Shown here one piece after another: positions 46,400 through 54,244 of a DNA stretch of 64,000 nt. Location: positions 92,860-156,859 of the forward strand of contig NZ_JAUSBX010000087.1 in assembly GCF_030651835.1 (NCBI RefSeq), written 5' to 3'. The stretch comes from Methylicorpusculum sp. (GTDB lineage Bacteria > Pseudomonadota > Gammaproteobacteria > Methylococcales > Methylomonadaceae). The notes beneath the pieces are model-generated. The model had not been told where the DNA came from. It searched no databases and saw only the letters and a list, made by a program, of their open reading frames with translations. The first letter of the stretch is position 1. Each line of letters opens with the position of its first letter. The position numbers were made by a program, and so were the translations under genes.

Positions 46400-46518
46400 T
46401 TAACCAGTACTATGCCGTCTGAAAGGAGTTTAGGCGGCAAAACCTTATCCGGCTCATCAATCAAAAACACGCGCTTTCAACACTTCTCGGACAAAACAAC
46501 TTCATAAATCGCTAACCT

Positions 46519-46692
46519 CAGCAATTCCCAGTTTGAATTTTTATATGGCTTTAAGGAGTGGCGTAAGCCTTGTGAGGAACGCCGTAGACCCTTCCATGGA
46601 GTGGAGGCTTGACGGCAGCATCCCCCTGCTGCTGCCGACATCCTCGCAAAACTTAAACCACCCCTTTTTTATCGTCAAACAGGAAATTACTG
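46519..46692 (-). mobile_element. Miniature inverted-repeat element, family A, copy 5
   Basis: This 174-bp copy is the longest, in the same orientation as copy 4. Ends are CAGCAATTCCCAGTTTGA and TCAAACAGGAAATTACTG. An exact 9-bp duplication, CGCTAACCT, flanks it (46510-46518 and 46693-46701). It lies between rubredoxin and the DUF3530 gene; the remaining gap sequence shows nothing else. Confidence 0.92.
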
Positions 46693-46803
46693 CGCTAACC
46701 TTGATGACACAAGACCTTGTGTGCAAACATGACACACCTTTGGCAGCTGTTTAAAATAGCCCAACCAAGTCGAATCTTAAACGGGTCCACATCAGGGTGA
46801 ATA

Positions 46804-47589
46804 ATGAGAGGAAAATTACTGCTTTGGGGCGCTCTTTTACTGCCGGCAAATTCTCTCGCAACGGATATTGAAAGAGAAGCTGAGTACGCTCGCTTTGTTG
46901 GCGAACAGCTCGAATCCGGGGAAGTCATCCGGCTTGATGCCGAAAATAAAAAGTTTCTGGCCATTTATACCGAAACACCTCAACCGGACAATACTAATGC
47001 CGCAATCCTGCTTCATGACAAAGACGGCTATCCCGATCAAAAGCCCTTAATCCATTCGCTTAGAACGACGCTACCCCATCATCAATGGGCAACACTATCA
47101 GTACAGGTACCTGTTCGTGAGAAAGGTGCCCACAATAATGATTATATAAGTTTATTCCCTGAACTCATTTCAAGGCTTAAAGCCGCAAACGAATATCTTA
47201 AGGATAAAAAGATTGAAAACATCGTATTAATCGGTCACGGATTGGGCGCTCTGATGGCGCTCTATGGAGAAACAAAGCTCAAAGACCAATTTAAGGCGAT
47301 CGTCGCTATCAGTTTGCCTGTTATGGACGAAACGATTCAGCTGGAATACCAGACAGTAGAATTACTCAAAAAAATTGAGATTCCGGTTTTAGATATTTAT
47401 GGGGGGTTGGACAGGCCTGAAATCATTATCACAGCCAATAAAAGGCGGTTGGCTGCAAAAGAAAATAAGGGCTATCGACAAGACAGACTGGAGTTTGAAA
47501 AAACTCATTCGCCAGATGATGAAAAATTGATTGTAAAACGGGCTTACAGCTGGCTTAGGCGCCAAAACTACAATAATTTAGAGCAATAA
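46804..47589 (+). CDS. DUF3530 family exported alpha/beta-hydrolase-like protein
   Basis: A signal peptide (residues 1-19, ending NSLA/TD) leads a 261-residue protein with an alpha/beta-hydrolase layout. The nucleophile elbow reads IGHGLGAL, with Gly in place of the usual Ser (GxSxG), so normal esterase chemistry is unlikely. A later DIYGGLDRPEI resembles the acid-residue loop. It is probably periplasmic, with function unknown. Confidence 0.8.
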   Translation: MRGKLLLWGALLLPANSLATDIEREAEYARFVGEQLESGEVIRLDAENKKFLAIYTETPQPDNTNAAILLHDKDGYPDQKPLIHSLRTTLPHHQWATLSVQVPVREKGAHNNDYISLFPELISRLKAANEYLKDKKIENIVLIGHGLGALMALYGETKLKDQFKAIVAISLPVMDETIQLEYQTVELLKKIEIPVLDIYGGLDRPEIIITANKRRLAAKENKGYRQDRLEFEKTHSPDDEKLIVKRAYSWLRRQNYNNLEQ

Positions 47590-48096
47590 TGCACCTCTTC
47601 GGCCATCCTTGGCTACTTAAAACCCTCATTCAAATCGGGCGAGTTAGGGGGACATTATTCACTAATGCTATTTATGAAAGATTAATAGCCACCAGAACGG
47701 CTATCGATACCAATTGCAAAAGGACAAGATTAAATTTTGCGCGAGAAGTATCATTCTTTACGCTTATCTTAGCCGCTACGGTTTTCATGTTGTTCCCCTT
47801 AAATCAAGAGTAAAAAGTAAACACGATGAGAACGTTGTAATCGAACCCTTGAGAAACATTCAATTACTGACGGACTCACATAATATCAGGCAATATTAAT
47901 ACCAAAGTAAATCAATTATAAAATATAGCCGGGTCAACTCTTGTCAAACCAGAAGATTAAAGCCTTTGCTATCAGCCATTCAAATTAAACGAAACAACCC
48001 GACATTTAAAACTTACCACTGTTTGCCTAATTTGCAACTTTATGGTGCAAAATAATAGAAAAATGCCCATATAATGGCAAAACCTGATTACAACAA
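47590..48096. other. Gene-free stretch, AT-rich
   Basis: No convincing gene is seen in these 507 bases. A stretch at 47622-47645 (ACCCTCATTCAAATCGGGCG...) resembles the family B right end with several changes and may be an eroded copy. Short frames at 47589 and 47714 lack ribosome sites and family features. Confidence 0.4.
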
Positions 48097-48261
48097 ATGA
48101 GTCACATCATGGTCCGCATTAAGTGCTTTTTATGCATCCTGCTATTGATTGTCATTGACATAGGCCCCCTCCCATTTACTTCGCTAATCGCGTTATATGT
48201 GGTACTCAGCCGGCCACCCTGGTTTAAAAAACTCGTCGAAAGACTGTATGGTAATCAATAA
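48097..48261 (+). CDS. Small membrane protein, about 50 residues
   Basis: The frame from ATG 48097 (or ATG 48109, which has GAG upstream) encodes one or two membrane spans (FLCILLLIVIDIGPLPFTSL, then IALYVVLSR). It ends in a basic amphipathic tail (PPWFKKLVERLYG). It overlaps the gamma-glutamylcyclotransferase start by 14 bases in another frame, suggesting a shared transcript and coupling. No family name is recognised, but it has the look of a real small gene. Confidence 0.6.
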   Translation: MSHIMVRIKCFLCILLLIVIDIGPLPFTSLIALYVVLSRPPWFKKLVERLYGNQ

Positions 48262-48706
48262 CTGTCATTATCTGTTTGTCTACGGCAGTTTGAGAAAAGG
48301 CATGCCAAATCCCATGGCGGCATGGCTTGAAGATCAGGCCGACTGGCTTGAAACCGCCTTTATCAAAGGTCACTTGTTCGACATCGGCGACTATCCGGGC
48401 GCAATCATCGTCCCTGAATGCGCAGATAAGGTCTGGGGCGACCTTTACCGTATGCAGGATGAACTTAGCTGCGCCAAAATTTTAGGCACGCTCGATGAAT
48501 TTGAAGAATGTACCGATCATTTTTCGGTCCCGCATGAATATCTGCGGATAAAAACGCCTGTTTTCAGACCCAATGGGCAAAGTCTGGATGCCTGGTTTTA
48601 TTGCTATAACCGGCCGATTGAAGTGTTTAAACGGATTACGCAGGGCGATTATGTTGAATATAAAGCGGCGGCATCAGCTTTGACCGATACTGGCACTGTC
48701 AAGTGA
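48248..48706 (+). CDS. Gamma-glutamylcyclotransferase family protein (AIG2-like)
   Basis: The enzyme family releases 5-oxoproline from gamma-glutamyl amines or peptides. The substrate loop is LFVYGSLRKGMPN (about residues 9-21), and GDLYRMQDE, LGTLDEFEE and the C-terminal AWFYCYNRP are typical. I chose the ATG at 48248 (MVINNCHYLFVYGSL). The longer frame from 48197 lies inside the small upstream gene. Its 3' end overlaps the convergent GNAT-C39 gene by 33 bases. Its neighbour cassette has a glutamate ligase-like gene, so a shared substrate is possible. Confidence 0.88.
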   Translation: MVINNCHYLFVYGSLRKGMPNPMAAWLEDQADWLETAFIKGHLFDIGDYPGAIIVPECADKVWGDLYRMQDELSCAKILGTLDEFEECTDHFSVPHEYLRIKTPVFRPNGQSLDAWFYCYNRPIEVFKRITQGDYVEYKAAASALTDTGTVK

Positions 48707-49822
48707 GCGCCTGGATATCACAACCGCAGCCCGGAGCTGTGAGCGGCCGAAACGGGCCATTGCAACAAACTCGGCTTTTGAAACAGGCACATAACAATTG
48801 TCAGACTCGCTGGCATGGTGTTCATTATCAACATCGGGATCGTGCAAATAGATAAAGTGCGGATCATGTGCGGTCAAAACGACCCAATGTGGTGCTTTAT
48901 TGCGATTAATCCGATAGGTGCTGATCAGAATCAGCGGGATATGGCCTGCATCCAGATGATTGATGAGCATCTGCATCGTGATATTACAATAATGGAATCG
49001 CACATCGGTTGCTTCAAGCTGACGCATGAAATCCTCTTGTACCAGACTAATGACATCCCGCTTTTCCTGGCTCCGCACACTGTCGATGAACAGGACTTGC
49101 TCATGGCTCAGGTACATATCCACTTCAAACCCTCGCCTCCAGGCCGCGAGACCTAAACCATGAGGCCCACAGCCACCGTGACCGGAAGTCATGAAAATGG
49201 TCGTTGACTCGCGCCACAACTGCAATTCATCGGCTTGAGTCATTGCAATATCCCGATTGAGTCCGGCCATTGCCATCAGCAATGAAGCCGGGCCACAACT
49301 GAATTCAGTCGTCTGGCAATAAAAAGGCACCTGCAAACGGGTAACCGGATGAGGATAAATGATCCTTTTTTCAAAACACAGCGCTTCACTGTGATCTTCA
49401 TAATAATCGCGCTTGACGTCAAACTGTCGATAGCCTAAATGCTTGTATAACTTGATCGCACCCAGGTTATCCGGCCGCACTTCCAGGCGCAGATAAACGC
49501 AATCATGAGCTCTGACGCGTTGCTCGGCTTGATTGATCAATGCCGCACCCAATCCGGCTCCACGGTATTCCGGCAACACCGCCAGCGAATACAAACGCGC
49601 CAGCGATGCCCCTCTTCGATACAGCAACAAGGCATAACCGACCGCAACGTTATTAAGCTCAGCAATGATTATGTCACTGTGTCCTTTTTCCAGCATCCGC
49701 AAAAAGCTTCGATGACTCAATCTATCCAGAATAAAGCACTGATTTTCTATGCTGACCAACTGACTAACATCCCGTTTTTCAGCGTTACGAAAAGTTAACC
49801 GGGGTGCCTGGGCCTCAGTCAC
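48674..49822 (-). CDS. GNAT acetyltransferase fused to a C39-like cysteine peptidase
   Basis: The N-terminal half (about 1-155) is a GNAT fold with the acetyl-CoA loop VLPEYRGAGLGAALI and the YLRLEVRPDNLGAIKLYKHLG region typical of RimI-type enzymes. The C-terminal half (about 160-370) is a peptidase C39-like papain fold. It has Cys in QTTEFSCGPASLLMAM and His in APHWVVLTAHDP, then HDPD. It probably trims and caps a peptide. Its start overlaps the DUF2817 stop by 8 bases. The fusion is a known architecture next to RimK-family genes. Confidence 0.88.
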   Translation of the reverse strand: MTEAQAPRLTFRNAEKRDVSQLVSIENQCFILDRLSHRSFLRMLEKGHSDIIIAELNNVAVGYALLLYRRGASLARLYSLAVLPEYRGAGLGAALINQAEQRVRAHDCVYLRLEVRPDNLGAIKLYKHLGYRQFDVKRDYYEDHSEALCFEKRIIYPHPVTRLQVPFYCQTTEFSCGPASLLMAMAGLNRDIAMTQADELQLWRESTTIFMTSGHGGCGPHGLGLAAWRRGFEVDMYLSHEQVLFIDSVRSQEKRDVISLVQEDFMRQLEATDVRFHYCNITMQMLINHLDAGHIPLILISTYRINRNKAPHWVVLTAHDPHFIYLHDPDVDNEHHASESDNCYVPVSKAEFVAMARFGRSQLRAAVVISRRSLDSASIGQS

Positions 49823-50918
49823 TGAGACCGTCCTGTTCTTGTAAACCCCGAAGGGCTTGTGCTAAAACCTGACTGCTTCGAAATAAAACCATTTCTTTCC
49901 AATCGGTTTTATCGGGATAAAAATAACCGCGCAGTCGCTGCTGAACCCTTTTGATTGCGTTAGAGAGACTCTTTGATGCCCCCTCTTTTTGCCAGACATA
50001 ATTTTCCTCTCTCAGCACCTCAAACATTTCTTCCAGCGCATAAGTCCCAAATTCCAGCGTGACGTAACACACCTTGTCACCTAAAGCCTGCTGCCAAGCG
50101 TAATCAAGTAAACCGGATTTTGGAACGGATGTCGACGTTCCCAGCGCCGGTTCTGTCACGCTATCGCCAAACCAGCGTCTGGCGCGCGCCGCACCGGGTG
50201 TATGAGGCGGATGATCGCAAATGATCTCGCCGTAACCATAAGGGCCAAGGCCGGAGTGAATATCCACTACGGCAACTTTTTTCCGATCCGTCAATTGATA
50301 ATCCTGTATCAATTGCTCAATGTTATGTCTAGACCAGGAAGGCGCCTTCCCACCATAAAATAAACCGCCTGGATAATGATATTGACCTCCGCTTACGGCC
50401 TCCTCTGTCTTACGCTGACCGTGTTTATTCCGGAACTCAGCCAGCGCCTGCTGACAATCAGAAAAAGAAGACTCATCCCAGCCTGAGGGCAACAGAACAT
50501 CAGCCAAGGCCCGATAACCTTCGTTGACCGGCACTTGATTGAAATCAATGAAATTTCGATTGAGATCGATATTGTCTTCGTTGACCCTGCGCAAATGAGC
50601 AAACCCAAACGGATTCAAGGCATGAATGAATAGCACGGCCACCTTGTCAGGCAATACTTCATGCCTTAACCAGTTAACCTGGGCCGCCGACCCGCAAAAG
50701 CCTTCGACGCCATGCGTGGCGCTGATAATAACCAGAACATTCTCGGCCTTCTCGTCACCCAACCAAAACAAATCAGTCGCCAAAGGCTGATCTTCGCAGT
50801 GCAGCGGATGAAGCAAGGTTGTCAATCGGCCAGGCAAAAGGCGACACGCGATTAAAAACTTGTCCCGGGCTTGCCAATAATCCTGGCCAAAGGAAGCGAT
50901 ATCATAGTCAACGGGCAT
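49815..50918 (-). CDS. DUF2817/M14-like metallocarboxypeptidase
   Basis: The 367-residue protein has the pattern of zinc carboxypeptidases (M14/AstE-like). The zinc ligands are probably His and Glu in SATHGVEGFCGSAAQ (about 67-81) and a later His in VVDIHSGLGPYGYGE. The catalytic Glu may be in YVTLEFGTYALEEM. Such enzymes can remove C-terminal residues such as Glu. It lies 10 bases after the RimK-family gene and overlaps the GNAT-C39 gene. Confidence 0.85.
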   Translation of the reverse strand: MPVDYDIASFGQDYWQARDKFLIACRLLPGRLTTLLHPLHCEDQPLATDLFWLGDEKAENVLVIISATHGVEGFCGSAAQVNWLRHEVLPDKVAVLFIHALNPFGFAHLRRVNEDNIDLNRNFIDFNQVPVNEGYRALADVLLPSGWDESSFSDCQQALAEFRNKHGQRKTEEAVSGGQYHYPGGLFYGGKAPSWSRHNIEQLIQDYQLTDRKKVAVVDIHSGLGPYGYGEIICDHPPHTPGAARARRWFGDSVTEPALGTSTSVPKSGLLDYAWQQALGDKVCYVTLEFGTYALEEMFEVLREENYVWQKEGASKSLSNAIKRVQQRLRGYFYPDKTDWKEMVLFRSSQVLAQALRGLQEQDGLSD

Positions 50919-50927
50919 GGCATTTCC

Positions 50928-52415
50928 TCATGGGTAAGCGCTGTGTTTGCGTTCCATTCGCCGGATAAACTCATCCATGATGATGCGATATAAATCATCA
51001 CCCAGATACAAATCCTCAACACCACTGTCGATACTGGGATTATCATTGATCTCTATAATGACATTTCGTTCACCTACCTGCTTTAAATCCACGCCGTAAA
51101 GGCCATCGCCGATTAACTTGACAGCTTTAGTCGCTGTTTTAATAACTTCTTTAGGGACTTCGTGAATAGCCATAGTCGCAAAACCACCGCTTTTTTCCTG
51201 GAGCTTGTCACTGCTGTGGTTATAAATTTGCCAATGTCCGCGCGCCATAAAATATTTGCAGGCGTAAATTGGGCGGTAATTGAGAAAACCGATACGCCAG
51301 TCATAATCCGTCAAGACATACTCCTGTAGCAGCAAGATAGCCGATTCGTTGAACAATTCCTGACAGTGCTGTACCAAATCGGCGCGATTATGCGCTTTGA
51401 CTACGCCGCGTGAAAATGAGCCATGCGGAATTTTTAACACGACGGGATAACTGAACATCTGCTCCAGCGCGTCAAAATCCATCACCTTATTACGCAACAA
51501 CAATTCCGTTTTTGGCGTTTCCACACTATGGGTGGCGAACAAATCGGCCAAAAAAACCTTGTTCGCACATTTCAAAATGGAATCAGGATCATCCATGACC
51601 ACAAGTCCTTCACTCTCGGCGCGCTTGGCAAAACGGTAAGTGTAATGATTGATCGCCGTGGTTTCCCGAATAAACAAAGCATCGTATTCAGGCAATCTGG
51701 CAAAATCGTGTTTATTGATGATATCGATATCGACGCCTAATTCATTACCTACCCTGATAAAGTTTTTAATCGCTTTGCTGTCACTGGGAGGCAGTTCTTC
51801 CTCGGCATTACACAAGATGGCCATATCAAAGCGATAGCGTTTCCGGGACTTGGGTTTACGCCAGATTTTGCGGCTGAAGGCGTCAATGGCCGAAGCGAAT
51901 TGGTTCTGTTCATCTTCCGATAACGAAGCTAAATTCCCAGGCTCAATACCGGTAATTTCCCAGCGCAATGTGTGTTTAAAATCAACCTCAAGGATAGGAC
52001 ACGGATAAAGCTCGAAAAGCCTGCGCGCCATTTTTTCCAGGGGCGGATAGCAAGTCTTGCCGAAAAATATTTTTATCTTCAGCTCTTCAGCTTCAGCCTG
52101 GCCGCATTTTTCAAGATGCTTGCCCAGATATTTATCAAGATCGTTATCGTACAAGCGGTAATAATGATGATTGGCGAGATCGTTGATGCTGCGAATGGAG
52201 GGGATGACGCGCTGCCCTCTCGCCTCTGCCAGCAAAGAGCAATAGTAGCCGGTACCCAAATAGTCGTAATCGCGGCAAAGATTGATCACCTGCGCGCTAT
52301 GCTGCATTTTTTTATTTTGCAGCGAAAGATAATCTTCGACCGTAATCAGGTCGCTACTTGGAAAATAAGGAGCCCAATCCTGAAGATGGTCGACAACGAT
52401 ATAAAGTGAATGCAT
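50928..52415 (-). CDS. RimK-family ATP-grasp ligase with N-terminal RimK-associated domain
   Basis: The 495-residue protein has an N-terminal domain of unknown role (about 1-180; DYLGTGYYCSLLAEARGQRV) and a RimK-type ATP-grasp domain. ATP contacts are in YPVVLKIPHGSFSRGVVKA (about 310-328), and the metal ligands are in IIEINDNPSIDSGVED (about 463-478). RimK ligases add glutamate or similar residues to protein or peptide ends. It is the first gene of a three-gene operon (ligase, M14-like peptidase, GNAT-C39). The acceptor is unknown. Confidence 0.9.
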   Translation of the reverse strand: MHSLYIVVDHLQDWAPYFPSSDLITVEDYLSLQNKKMQHSAQVINLCRDYDYLGTGYYCSLLAEARGQRVIPSIRSINDLANHHYYRLYDNDLDKYLGKHLEKCGQAEAEELKIKIFFGKTCYPPLEKMARRLFELYPCPILEVDFKHTLRWEITGIEPGNLASLSEDEQNQFASAIDAFSRKIWRKPKSRKRYRFDMAILCNAEEELPPSDSKAIKNFIRVGNELGVDIDIINKHDFARLPEYDALFIRETTAINHYTYRFAKRAESEGLVVMDDPDSILKCANKVFLADLFATHSVETPKTELLLRNKVMDFDALEQMFSYPVVLKIPHGSFSRGVVKAHNRADLVQHCQELFNESAILLLQEYVLTDYDWRIGFLNYRPIYACKYFMARGHWQIYNHSSDKLQEKSGGFATMAIHEVPKEVIKTATKAVKLIGDGLYGVDLKQVGERNVIIEINDNPSIDSGVEDLYLGDDLYRIIMDEFIRRMERKHSAYP

Positions 52416-52596
52416 GACGGATGAAAAAAGGGTGAAAAACGAGTGACCGAGTTAACAGTAGATCAAATCTAAATGAAGCAGCGCTTAATGACTCACCCAC
52501 CAAACCAGCGTCTTTTCTTGCTTTGATACGGCCATATCACAACACCGCTGAAAGCTTATCGCGGATTACAAACACGGGGTAATGCCTTGGCTGAAA

Positions 52597-52947
52597 TCAG
52601 GAAAAAAGCTTTTCCCTGAAAATAAAAAAAACAGCACCCATGATACAGAGCGCTGCCCAAAGATAATCCAGTTTTAAAGGCTCTTTCATGTAAAAAAATG
52701 CAAACGGAACAAATATCGACAACGTAATGACCTCCTGCATTATTTTCAGCTGACCAATATTTAGTGTCTGATAACCGATCCGGTTAGCGGGCACTTGCAG
52801 CAAATACTCGAATAAAGCAACACCCCAGCTTAAAACAGCCGCCAACAGCCAGGGTTTCCCATTGAGTTCTTTGAGGTGTGCATACCAGGCAAAAGTCATG
52901 AACACGTTGCTGCAGACCAGCAAGCAAATTGAAACAAGTACGGGATT
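52597..52947 (-). CDS. DUF486 family membrane protein
   Basis: The 116-residue protein has four hydrophobic helices (about 2-22, 30-45, 65-85, 92-112) and family patterns NVFMTFAWYAHLKE, VPANRIGYQT and QEVITLSIFVPFA. I chose the ATG at 52947 (MNPVLVSICLL), where the first helix begins. The longer frame from 52989 has no support. It resembles small multidrug-resistance-type folds, with transport role unproven. It sits between the two ATP-grasp cassettes. Confidence 0.88.
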   Translation of the reverse strand, partial: NPVLVSICLLVCSNVFMTFAWYAHLKELNGKPWLLAAVLSWGVALFEYLLQVPANRIGYQTLNIGQLKIMQEVITLSIFVPFAFFYMKEPLKLDYLWAALCIMGAVFFIFREKLFS

Positions 52948-53116
52948 CATAAAAATAAAACAGTGAGGACTTATGGATGAGGCATTCAAGCATTAAACCC
53001 GCTTATGTTCAAGTCGCGGCATTTTTATCAACACAAGCCGCCAGTTCATATAACCTTCCGGATTGAATTTTCTTGTGGGCCAAAATTTGAGTCGTTATCG
53101 TAATACCTTTCACACT

Positions 53117-53248
53117 TCAAATTTCGGCAGTGCCTTAAGGAGGCAACGGGTTGTTCGTCAAAGGCTTTGCCAGCATGGATGCTCGCATAGATCCTATAGG
53201 GATGTATTTACGGCGTCCTTTGACGGGCAGCCCGGTGCCGAATTTCGA
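53117..53248 (+). repeat. Foldback element, family C (single copy)
   Basis: Outer arms TCAAATTTCGGCA and TGCCGAATTTCGA and inner arms CGTCAAAGG (53156-53164) and CCTTTGACG form nested inverted repeats over about 132 bases. Its middle (AGCATGGATGCTCGCATAG and TATTTACGGCGTCC) resembles the cores of families A and B. It directly follows the ATP-grasp gene at 53265 and could end its transcript. It lies in a 317-bp gap with nothing else visible. Confidence 0.7.
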
Positions 53249-53264
53249 TCAGGGATGAGTATAC

Positions 53265-54242
53265 CTATAAAACCTGACTGTTTTGAGTCTGACGATAAAT
53301 GGATTTGGCCAGTTTGACCCGTTCTTCCGGTGACGAGGGAATAGACTTGATTTTCTCTACCGCCTCAAGTCTGGGCAGCAAGCCCTGTTTATTGGCCAAT
53401 TGAATGCTAAGCCCCGGACGTGCATTGATTTCCAGCATCAATGGCCCTAATTTTGAATCCAATACAATATCGACACCGATATAACCTAGCGAAACTAACT
53501 CTCGACAACCGGCTGACAATAACAAGATGTTATCCCAGCCGGGAATTTCCAGATGATTGATGGTATGTCCCGAATCCGGATGCGCATCAATTAAATCATG
53601 ATGCCATACCCCACCGGTCGTTCGCCCGGTAGCCATATCAATACCCACGCCGATAGCGCCTTGATGCAAATTGGCTTTACCATCAGACATTCTTGTCGGT
53701 AGACGCAGCATTGACATGACGGGTATGCCTTGAAAAACAATGGTACGTATATCGGGAACCCCCTGGTAACTGACTTGTTCAAAAACCGGATCAAAATCAA
53801 CCCGATATTCAATCAATGCGACATCAGGCTGCCCCCCCAGACTGTACATGCCGCTCAAAATATTCGAAATATGGTGATCCACTTCGGACTTGGTCAATAA
53901 AGCGCCGTTCAGCTTCCTGCAGCCTTCCTTGCTCCGACCCTTGATGATCAATATTCCTTCACCGCCACTTCCGTGCGCAGGCTTTATGACGAATTCACTA
54001 TAAGGTGCCAATATTTCAGATAAATGTGCCACCTGATATTCGGCTTCTATCACCGCATACAACTCAGGTACTGCAATGCCCGCTTGTTGAGCCAGCTTTT
54101 TGGTGCGTAATTTATCATCGACCAGCGGATAAAATTTCCGTTGATTGTATTTGAGAATGTAATCACCGTTGCGCTGATTCATGCCCAACAAACCCAGTTC
54201 CCGCAAACGTTTGGAAGGATTTAACAGATTTTTCCAGAGCAT
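53265..54242 (-). CDS. ATP-grasp alpha-L-glutamate ligase-like protein
   Basis: The 325-residue protein is a RimK-related ATP-grasp enzyme with ATP contacts in YSEFVIKPAHGSGGEGILII (about 95-114). Metal ligands are in DIVLDSKLGPLMLEINARPG (about 265-284). A family start NLLNPSKRLRELGLLGMNQR is present. I chose the ATG at 54242, two bases after the upstream stop; a TTG at 54248 overlaps it. It pairs with the transglutaminase-like 7TM gene, its usual partner. The acceptor is unknown. Confidence 0.9.
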   Translation of the reverse strand: MLWKNLLNPSKRLRELGLLGMNQRNGDYILKYNQRKFYPLVDDKLRTKKLAQQAGIAVPELYAVIEAEYQVAHLSEILAPYSEFVIKPAHGSGGEGILIIKGRSKEGCRKLNGALLTKSEVDHHISNILSGMYSLGGQPDVALIEYRVDFDPVFEQVSYQGVPDIRTIVFQGIPVMSMLRLPTRMSDGKANLHQGAIGVGIDMATGRTTGGVWHHDLIDAHPDSGHTINHLEIPGWDNILLLSAGCRELVSLGYIGVDIVLDSKLGPLMLEINARPGLSIQLANKQGLLPRLEAVEKIKSIPSSPEERVKLAKSIYRQTQNSQVL

Positions 54243-54244
54243 GA

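Noticed and set aside
47589..47813. 74-codon frame after the DUF3530 gene
   Set aside because: No ribosome site, poor composition, and it crosses a likely eroded repeat. Nothing supports a protein.
48674..49822. GNAT and C39 parts as two genes joined by a sequencing error
   Set aside because: The frame is continuous with a sensible linker, and this fusion is a known architecture near RimK-family genes.
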